This document shows, piece by piece, positions 1 to 5,454 of a DNA stretch of 5,949 bases (position 1 is its first letter; each line of letters starts with the position of its first letter). The notes beneath the pieces were generated by a model. That model saw only the letters and a list, made by a program, of their open reading frames with translations. It searched no databases and was not told where the DNA came from. Both the position numbers and the translations under genes were made by a program. The stretch spans positions 1 through 5,949 of the forward strand of contig CALZHO010000058.1 of assembly GCA_945787425.1 (NCBI GenBank), in the 5' to 3' direction. This DNA comes from an uncultured Bacteroidales bacterium (lineage in GTDB: Bacteria; Bacteroidota; Bacteroidia; Bacteroidales; Paludibacteraceae).

Positions 1-833
1 CTCTGGAGGAAGCTACACGCCTATACGGACAGTTGGTGATAGACATCATGCTCTATATCCGTAGGCAACAACACCCCCGTCTGTTCTTGCACAACAACGG
101 ACTGCTGTGGGTGGACGGCAAGGAACGCCCTGCCACATGGATGAACGCCATGGAGAACGGTCGTCCGATCACCCCTCGCACGGGTTACGTGGTGGAGATT
201 AACGCGCTGTGGTACAACGCACGCCTCTTCACAGCTGACATTCAACGTCAGTTGGGCAAAGAGCAGATAGCCGACCTGATGGAGTATCAAGCAGAGATAA
301 CCAAAGACAGCTTCATCAAGACCTTCTGGAACGGCATGTATCTGGACGATTATGTGGATGGCTACTCCCACAACAAAGAGGTTCGTCCGAACCAGATCAT
401 CGCAGCCAGTCTGCCATACTCACCACTCGACAGACGCCAATGCAAAGCAGTAGTGGATATTTGCACGAAAGAGCTATACACCCCCAAAGGGTTGCGCACT
501 ATTTCGCCTAAGAGCGGCGACTATCGCCCAGTATATATAGGTGGTCAGTTGGAGCGCGACAGGAACTTCCACAACGGTCCTGTATGGCCATGGACCATAG
601 CGGCATACGCCATCGCGTACCTGAAAGTATATCAACACTCCGGCGAGAACTTCATCCGCCGTCTGCTGATGGGTTACGAGGCAGAGATGAGCGAACTGTG
701 CATCGGCACCCTGAATGAGTTGTACGACGGCAACCCACCATTCCGCGGACACGGCGGCATGAGTTATGCGCCCAGCGTGGCAAGCGTGATTGAGGTGTGC
801 AATACGTTGGATAGGTTAGAGGTTAAAGGTTAA
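1..833 (+). CDS. Glycogen debranching enzyme (amylo-alpha-1,6-glucosidase domain), C-terminal part; 5' end outside window
   Basis: Predicted to hydrolyse the alpha-1,6-linked glucose stubs of glycogen in the cytoplasm. The reading frame is open from base 3 with no stop upstream, so the N-terminus is missing; the TTG at 33 is not a credible start because the frame continues through it (LEEATRLYGQ precedes it). The 276 visible codons match the C-terminal (alpha/alpha)6 catalytic domain of bacterial debranching enzymes: WMNA (138-149), TPRTGYVVEINALWYNA, DYVDG, a TPKGLRTISPKSG block, the HNGPVWPW motif (570-593) and the closing ELYDGNPPF block. Many family members have WMD where this has WMN (Asn at 144-146); this may be a clade trait. 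The final residues (R-L-E-V-K-G) and the TAA stop are encoded by the AGGTTAA heptad array. The next gene follows after 12 nt and encodes a glycogen synthase-like enzyme, supporting the assignment. The family call is firm; activity is inferred. Confidence 0.92.
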   Translation, partial: LEEATRLYGQLVIDIMLYIRRQQHPRLFLHNNGLLWVDGKERPATWMNAMENGRPITPRTGYVVEINALWYNARLFTADIQRQLGKEQIADLMEYQAEITKDSFIKTFWNGMYLDDYVDGYSHNKEVRPNQIIAASLPYSPLDRRQCKAVVDICTKELYTPKGLRTISPKSGDYRPVYIGGQLERDRNFHNGPVWPWTIAAYAIAYLKVYQHSGENFIRRLLMGYEAEMSELCIGTLNELYDGNPPFRGHGGMSYAPSVASVIEVCNTLDRLEVKG

Positions 834-840
834 AGGCGAG
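813..840 (+). repeat. Heptad repeat array, AGGTTAA type (4 units)
   Basis: Four contiguous 7-bp units are visible: AGGTTAG, AGGTTAA, AGGTTAA, AGGCGAG. The first three lie inside the 3' end of the debranching enzyme gene and supply its TAA stop (831-833). The fourth ends 5 nt before the ATG at 846, placing its AGG 9 nt upstream of the start codon. The array contains a stop in each forward frame: TAG at 817, TAA at 824, TAA at 831. Related arrays occur at 2105-2125 and 5406-5450. Its function is not known to me. Confidence 0.85.
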
Positions 841-845
841 AGTAT

Positions 846-2105
846 ATGAAAGCATTAATGTTTGGATGGGAGTTTCCCCCACATATCTTGGGTGGACTCG
901 GAACAGCAAGCTATGGTCTGACACGCGGCATGGCACAACAAGAAGACATGGAAATCACGTTCGTGATTCCTAAGCCATGGGGCGATGAGGACCAATCATT
1001 CTTGAAGATTATAGGCGCGAATAGTGTACCCATAGTGTGGAAAGATAATGACTACGACTATGTTCGCCATCGCATGGAGGGCAAGATGTCGCCCGAAGAG
1101 TATTATCACCTGCGCAATAATATCCACTACAATTATTCGCGCATCGGAACAGATGACTTGGGTTGTGTAGGCTTCTCGGGTCGCTATCCCGACAATCTGC
1201 TGGAGGAGATAGGCAACTATGAGGCAGTGGCCAGCGTATTGGCACACGCGTTGGACTTTGATATTATCCACAGCCACGACTGGCTGACCTATCCATCGGG
1301 TGTGTTTGCCAAACAGATTTCGGGCAAGCCACTTGTGATACACGTACACGCTACTGACTTCGACCGCAGTCGCGGCAACGTGAACCCAACGGTATATGCC
1401 ATTGAGAAACGCGGTATGGATGAGGCAGACCACATCATATGCGTGAGCGAACTGACACGCCGCACCGTGATTGAGAAATATAGTCAGCCCCCTCACAAAG
1501 TGAGCACCGTACACAATGCTGTGGAGCCACTCGCCCACCCAGAGGAGTTTGTGAAGCACGACCGCAAAGACAAACTGGTCACTTTCCTCGGGCGTATCAC
1601 CATGCAGAAGGGTCCTGAGTACTTTGTGGAAGCCGCAGCTCGCGTGCTGGCAAAAACAAACGGTGTGCGTTTCGTGATGGCAGGTAGCGGCGATATGATG
1701 AACAAGATGATTGACCTCGTAGCACAACGCGGCATTGCGGATAAGTTCCACTTCCCTGGCTTTATGCGCGGGCGACAAGTACAAGAGGTGTTGGCTGACT
1801 CGGATGTGTATATCATGCCAAGTGTGAGTGAGCCATTCGGTATATCGCCATTGGAAGCCATGCAAGTGGGCTGTCCAACGATTATCTCACACCAGTCGGG
1901 CTGCGCCGAGATACTATCACATGCCATCAAGACCGACTATTGGGACATCGACGCTATGGCAGATGCCATCTACGCTATCGTGAAATATCCCGCTATGTAC
2001 AAATCGCTGCGCGAGTTGGGTCGCAACGAAGTGAACAACATCAAATGGTATGACGCAGGATTGAAAGTGCGCCGTATCTATGATTTGGTTATCAATGGGT
2101 ATTGA
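846..2105 (+). CDS. GT4-family glycosyltransferase, probable glycogen synthase
   Basis: A 419-residue cytoplasmic GT-B glycosyltransferase, most likely transferring glucose from a nucleotide sugar to the growing alpha-1,4-glucan. The N-terminal Rossmann domain starts immediately with MKALMFGWEFPPHILGGLG (the glycine-rich GGLG at residues 16-19 is the acceptor/donor loop), followed by HSHDW (142-146) and HVHATDFDRS (from 166). The C-terminal domain carries LGRITMQKG, with Arg250 and Lys255 in the usual donor-phosphate-binding positions, and SEPFGISPLEA, with Glu329 and Glu337 forming the E-x7-E motif of retaining GT4 enzymes. All key residues are intact. It is GT4-like rather than the GT5 type of E. 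coli GlgA, so I give no symbol. The ATG at 846 is supported because the conserved motif begins at once. It sits between the debranching enzyme and the GH57 gene, the usual Bacteroidetes glycogen arrangement. The donor (UDP- or ADP-glucose) cannot be read from sequence. Confidence 0.93.
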   Translation: MKALMFGWEFPPHILGGLGTASYGLTRGMAQQEDMEITFVIPKPWGDEDQSFLKIIGANSVPIVWKDNDYDYVRHRMEGKMSPEEYYHLRNNIHYNYSRIGTDDLGCVGFSGRYPDNLLEEIGNYEAVASVLAHALDFDIIHSHDWLTYPSGVFAKQISGKPLVIHVHATDFDRSRGNVNPTVYAIEKRGMDEADHIICVSELTRRTVIEKYSQPPHKVSTVHNAVEPLAHPEEFVKHDRKDKLVTFLGRITMQKGPEYFVEAAARVLAKTNGVRFVMAGSGDMMNKMIDLVAQRGIADKFHFPGFMRGRQVQEVLADSDVYIMPSVSEPFGISPLEAMQVGCPTIISHQSGCAEILSHAIKTDYWDIDAMADAIYAIVKYPAMYKSLRELGRNEVNNIKWYDAGLKVRRIYDLVINGY

Positions 2106-2125
2106 GGTTAAAGGCTAAAGGCTAG
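2105..2125 (+). repeat. Heptad repeat array, AGGTTAA type (3 units)
   Basis: Three contiguous units: AGGTTAA, AGGCTAA, AGGCTAG. The first base is the last base of the glycosyltransferase TGA stop. A second in-frame stop (TAA, 2109-2111) follows one codon later, and the array adds TAA at 2116 and TAG at 2123 in the other two frames. Unlike the other arrays it ends 30 nt before the next start codon. Confidence 0.8.
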
Positions 2126-2155
2126 AATTATTAACATAGTAATATAAATGAAGTC
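2126..2155 (+). promoter_or_regulatory. AT-rich leader upstream of the GH57 gene
   Basis: This 30-nt stretch has only 5 G/C bases and separates the heptad array from the ATG at 2156. It is the only junction in the window with such a spacer. It could act as an A/T-rich translation leader, as is common in Bacteroidetes, or hold an internal promoter, but I find no match to the Bacteroides -7 element TAnnTTTG or a -33 TTTG in it. The role is therefore speculative. Confidence 0.25.
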
Positions 2156-3448
2156 ATGAAAAATATTTGTTTTTGCTTTCAAATGCATGCGCCTTACAGT
2201 TTGAAGCGCTATCGTTTTTTTGAGATTGGTCAAGACCATTACTACTATGATGACATGCAGACTGAAGATCGCGTTGCATCGCTCATCAACACATCGTACA
2301 TGCCACTCTGCAAGACCATAGCAGAGATGATTCGCCTCTCCAGAGGTCGTTTCCACTGCGCGTTGAGCGTGTCGGGTACGATGTTGGAGATGCTGGAGCA
2401 ATACGACCCAGAGATGATAGATATGCTCAAGGAGTTGGCAGGTACAGGATGCGTGGAGTTTGTGGTGACATCTTACTCCTACTCGCTCGCCAGCGTATAT
2501 AGCGACACCGAAGCCGCAGAACAGTTGCAAGCACAACAAGCACAAGTGAAACAATTGTTGGGCGTAGAGTCCACGACCGCTTGTCTGCCCGAATTGCTCT
2601 ACAGCGATGAGATAGCTATTCATCTGCATAAGATGGGCTTCAAAGCTGTGATGACCGAGGGCGCCAAGCATATCCTGAGTTGGAAGAGTCCTAACTACGT
2701 ATATAGCAGCAGTGCAGCACCCAAACTGAAAGTGCTGCTCCGCAACACCAACCTCAGCGATGAGTTGGCATTCCACTTCTCAGACCCTACATGGCACAAC
2801 TTCCCAATGGACAGCGAGCAATATGCGATGTCCATCGCCAGACTGCCAGAAGAGGAGCAAGTGGTGAACATATGGGTGGGAGCAGAGACTTTTGGTCTGC
2901 GCCAATCTGCAACGACTGGTATCTTTGAATTCCTCAAAGCATTGCCATACTTCGCACTGGAGCAAGGCATCGGTTTTATGACCCCAAGCGAGGTGGCCAA
3001 GAAATGTGCAGCCAACGGCTCAGTAGTGGTGCCTTACCCATTGACATGGGCAGGCGAGGCAAAGGATATCAGTACCTACAACGGCAATGACCTACAACAA
3101 GAGGCGTTGCAAAAACTTTATGCCGTGGCTGAGCGCGTACACCTGTGCCAAGACAAACAACTCAAGCACGATTGGCTGATACTGCAAGATGTGAACTACT
3201 TGCACTATATGAACCATATCGACCAAGGAGCTACGCAGTTTGAGTCGGCATACGATGCGTTCATCAACTATATGAACATTCTCTCTGACTTCCTCCAACG
3301 CGTAGAAGAGCAATATCCTACTACGATTGAGAACGAAGAGCTGAACGAACTGCTCAAAACAATCCAAAACCAAGAGAAGGAGATTGAGCGCCTTGAGAAA
3401 AAACTCAAGGAAGCTAAGAAAGATGCCAAGAAAATGGTAAAAAAATAA
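2156..3448 (+). CDS. GH57 alpha-amylase-like protein with altered active site
   Basis: A 430-residue cytoplasmic protein (no signal peptide) of family GH57, whose active members hydrolyse or transfer alpha-1,4-glucan. The N-terminal catalytic barrel shows the family regions in order: FQMHAPY with His11 (usual form HQP), the LKRYRFF and DHYYYDD blocks, CVEF with Glu101, LPELLYSDE with Glu146 as candidate nucleophile, then TEGAKHILSWKSPNYVY, and WVGAETFG at residues 240-247. Active members have Asp two residues before the Glu of the last motif; here that position is Gly242, so the usual general acid is absent. My recollection is that Bacteroidetes 'alpha-amylase-like' GH57 proteins often show such substitutions, so this may be a non-hydrolytic or altered enzyme rather than a decaying gene; the frame is intact. 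The last 40 residues form a Lys/Glu-rich coiled coil. The start is fixed by the conserved first 15 residues. The gene lies 50 nt after the glycosyltransferase and 9 nt before the porin. Confidence 0.9.
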   Translation: MKNICFCFQMHAPYSLKRYRFFEIGQDHYYYDDMQTEDRVASLINTSYMPLCKTIAEMIRLSRGRFHCALSVSGTMLEMLEQYDPEMIDMLKELAGTGCVEFVVTSYSYSLASVYSDTEAAEQLQAQQAQVKQLLGVESTTACLPELLYSDEIAIHLHKMGFKAVMTEGAKHILSWKSPNYVYSSSAAPKLKVLLRNTNLSDELAFHFSDPTWHNFPMDSEQYAMSIARLPEEEQVVNIWVGAETFGLRQSATTGIFEFLKALPYFALEQGIGFMTPSEVAKKCAANGSVVVPYPLTWAGEAKDISTYNGNDLQQEALQKLYAVAERVHLCQDKQLKHDWLILQDVNYLHYMNHIDQGATQFESAYDAFINYMNILSDFLQRVEEQYPTTIENEELNELLKTIQNQEKEIERLEKKLKEAKKDAKKMVKK

Positions 3449-3457
3449 GGTAGAAGA
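3447..3457 (+). promoter_or_regulatory. Purine-rich ribosome-binding-like leader of the porin gene
   Basis: The 9-nt gap between the GH57 stop and the porin ATG, with the last bases of the stop codon, reads AAGGTAGAAGA. Its AGG lies 7 nt before the start, a Shine-Dalgarno-like position. The segment AGGTAGA (3448-3454) also looks like a single degenerate copy of the heptad found at the other junctions. The tight spacing suggests translational coupling. Confidence 0.35.
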
Positions 3458-5407
3458 ATGAAAAAGAAACACATAATAGCATGTATTGTTATTATGTGCA
3501 GTAGTGTTGGTCTGTTTGCTGCAGAGAAATCTGTGCCGACTATCATGCGCACATGGCAACTCGATCCATGGACAGGTATCGCGGATACTTTGTCCATGGT
3601 TGATACATCATACATGCACTTGCCCATGCGCGACGTGCTGAATGATTACTCCATCTCCAACACCACCAACGCGAATCTCATCTCCCCTACCCAATCGCGT
3701 ATCTATTTCGATCGCGATAAGCGAGCAGACTTCATCTTTGCCGACGCCTACACGCCTTATATCATTGCGCCGAAGAATGTGACCTTCTATCACACCACGA
3801 CACCCTATTCGAGCGTGGCTTACAAAAAGGGCTTCGTCACTAACCTCGACCAAAACGACATCAGTTTCATGTTCACGGGCAATGTGAGCCGCCGTACGAA
3901 CTTGGGCATGACGATTGATTACTTGAACTCGTACGGTCGCTTTGCTTCGCAAGAAGGTAAAACCGTGTTTGGTTCGGTGTTTGGCAGTTACAACGGCGAC
4001 CATTACTCCATGCAAGGAGCGTTCACATGGAACACGCTGAGCAACTTTGAGAACGGCGGTCTGAGCGACCCGACGCAATTGCAAGGTAGTCTCAAACCCG
4101 AAGATATGCCTGTGGAACTGCAAGGAATGTCGGCGCTACGCTACCTGTCGGGATACCTGAACCACTACTACAGCATTTGCGTGGAACGCGAACGCAAAGT
4201 GCATTATCGCGAACGCGATGAAGAAGGCAATTGGGTGAAAAAAGACTCGGTGAAAATAGAATATGTGCCTGTGACCACGTTCCGACATGTGTTTGAGACC
4301 GCAGATGCGACCAAACGTTACGTTGAGAAAAGAGCCAATCAAGGATTCTATTCGGATATTTACCGCGATTCGGTAGCCACAAACGATACAGCAGCATGCT
4401 TGAGTATCAAAAACACATTGTCTGTGACCTTTGAAGAGGAGTTCAATACGTGGTTGAAGTTCGGCGCAATCGTCTATGTCATGAACGAGACACAGCGACA
4501 TATATTGCGCGATAGCATCGTGCCAGAGCCACCTACTAAAGACTCTATTTACCATACACAATGGACCAATAACCTATACATAGGCGGTGCATTGTACAAA
4601 AACCGCGGAAAATATATACACTATGGTTTTGATGGCAATGTATGTCTGTTGGGATACAAACTGGGCGAGTTTCAGGTAAATGGACATTTGGACGCGGGAT
4701 TTCGTTTGGGCAAAGACTCGATGACATTAGCCGTCCATGCCTACCTCAAGAACGAAGCACCCGACTTCTATCTGCAACACTACCGCAGCAATCACTATCA
4801 GTGGGAAAACACCTTTAACAAAACACTCCGTTTCTATATAGGCGGCGAAGTGGCATACCCAACACAATGGGTGAAACCCAAACTGAATGTGGCATTTGAG
4901 AACATCACACAGCATATCTATTTTGATGAAAACGGCTTACCCAAACAGATGGAAGGCAATATTCAGGTATTGGCAGCAGACTTGCAACTCAACATCACGA
5001 CACCCTGGGTGAACCTGGATAATAGCATTGTGTATCAACACTCCTCATCTGCCGCATTACCATTGCCCACCTTAACGATGTACAACAACCTGTATTATCA
5101 CGGCACTTGGGTGAAAGCATTGGACGTACAGATAGGTGTGGACATGCGACTCTTCACCAAATATTACGCCCCTGTACTCAACCCCGCATTGGGACAGTTC
5201 TGCATACAAAACAAAGAGCAGGTAGGCAACTACCCCGTGATGAATGTATATGCCAACTTCTATGTGAAGCACATACGACTCAAACTCTTTGCGCAATATC
5301 AACACTTCAACGCTTCGTTTATGAACAAACAATATTTTGGCATGCCAAATTATCCTATGGCGCCCGATATGTTCCGCGCAGGATTGTCATGGCATTTTTA
5401 TAAGTAG
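3458..5407 (+). CDS. Putative outer-membrane porin (Porin_10-like, Bacteroidetes)
   Basis: A 649-residue predicted outer-membrane beta-barrel. Residues 1-4 are positively charged (MKKK), residues 6-20 are hydrophobic, and signal peptidase I cleavage is plausible after Ala21 (LFA|AEK). Cys14 lies in the hydrophobic core but lacks a proper lipobox, so a lipoprotein is unlikely. The mature N-terminus has the pattern I associate with Bacteroidetes putative porins: WQLDP.TG...DT, then NLISPTQSRIYFDR (FDR at 84-86) and FYHTTTPYSSVAYKKG (from 110). The rest is rich in alternating aromatic/polar strands and Asn/Tyr/Phe, with a charged insertion at about residues 243-260 (RERKVHYRERDEEG), probably a loop. 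It ends in LSWHFYK, an aromatic terminal strand. Substrate and specificity cannot be read; a link to glycogen is not evident and its position after the GH57 gene may be transcriptional only. The ATG at 3458 is fixed by the signal peptide. The hairpin at 3566-3599 lies in the early coding part. Confidence 0.82.
   Translation: MKKKHIIACIVIMCSSVGLFAAEKSVPTIMRTWQLDPWTGIADTLSMVDTSYMHLPMRDVLNDYSISNTTNANLISPTQSRIYFDRDKRADFIFADAYTPYIIAPKNVTFYHTTTPYSSVAYKKGFVTNLDQNDISFMFTGNVSRRTNLGMTIDYLNSYGRFASQEGKTVFGSVFGSYNGDHYSMQGAFTWNTLSNFENGGLSDPTQLQGSLKPEDMPVELQGMSALRYLSGYLNHYYSICVERERKVHYRERDEEGNWVKKDSVKIEYVPVTTFRHVFETADATKRYVEKRANQGFYSDIYRDSVATNDTAACLSIKNTLSVTFEEEFNTWLKFGAIVYVMNETQRHILRDSIVPEPPTKDSIYHTQWTNNLYIGGALYKNRGKYIHYGFDGNVCLLGYKLGEFQVNGHLDAGFRLGKDSMTLAVHAYLKNEAPDFYLQHYRSNHYQWENTFNKTLRFYIGGEVAYPTQWVKPKLNVAFENITQHIYFDENGLPKQMEGNIQVLAADLQLNITTPWVNLDNSIVYQHSSSAALPLPTLTMYNNLYYHGTWVKALDVQIGVDMRLFTKYYAPVLNPALGQFCIQNKEQVGNYPVMNVYANFYVKHIRLKLFAQYQHFNASFMNKQYFGMPNYPMAPDMFRAGLSWHFYK
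3566..3599 (+). other. Imperfect palindrome / potential RNA hairpin inside the porin coding region
   Basis: The two 9-nt arms CCATGGACA (3566-3574) and TGTCCATGG (3591-3599) are exact reverse complements. Between them lies a second inverted repeat, GTATC (3576-3580) and GATAC (3584-3588), around a GCG loop. The only interruptions are G3575 against TT (3589-3590), which allows one G-U pair and one bulge. No T-tract follows, so it does not look like an intrinsic terminator. It covers residues 37-48 of the porin, a moderately conserved stretch, so coincidence is possible. Confidence 0.6.
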
Positions 5408-5450
5408 GTGAGGAGGTTGAAGGTTGAAGATTTAAGGTTATAAAGGTTAG
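5406..5450 (+). repeat. Heptad repeat array, degenerate AGGTTAA type (6 units)
   Basis: Degenerate units fill almost the whole gap: AGGTGAG (5406), AGGTTGA (5414), AGGTTGA (5421), AGATTTA (5428), AGGTTAT (5435), AGGTTAG (5444), with one extra G at 5413 and an extra AA at 5442-5443 breaking the phase. The array begins inside the porin TAG stop and ends 4 nt before the ATG at 5455, putting the last AGG 8 nt upstream of it. Stops occur in all three forward frames (for example TGA 5409, TGA 5425, TAA 5441). No hairpin that could act as a terminator is seen here. Confidence 0.75.
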
Positions 5451-5454
5451 AGAT

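Noticed and set aside
33..833. TTG at 33 as a true start of the debranching enzyme
   Set aside because: The frame is open to the left window edge and the family enzyme is much longer than 266 residues, so the gene is cut by the window.
996..1865. A long reverse-strand open frame (289 codons) opposite the glycosyltransferase gene
   Set aside because: It lies wholly within a strongly conserved + strand gene, its translation is rich in His/Val/Cys as expected for a mirrored frame, and it shows no recognisable domain.
2108..2776. Reverse-strand open frame (222 codons) opposite the GH57 gene, running into the preceding gap
   Set aside because: No family motif is seen and the composition is that of an antisense shadow; the + strand frame is a clear GH57 protein.
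2891..2927. TTTG at 2891 and TATCTTTG at 2920, resembling the Bacteroides -33 and -7 promoter elements
   Set aside because: The spacing is 25 nt rather than about 19-21, and the site lies in the middle of the GH57 coding region with no gene start close downstream.
3437..3453. Run of seven A residues directly before the GH57 stop, a possible slippery frameshift site
   Set aside because: A -1 shift meets TAG at 3451 after two codons and a +1 shift meets a stop at 3459, so neither joins the porin frame or gives a meaningful extension; Lys-rich coiled-coil codons explain the run.
5408..5454. A terminator between the porin and Clp genes
   Set aside because: The gap is made of purine-rich heptads with no inverted repeat and no T-tract.
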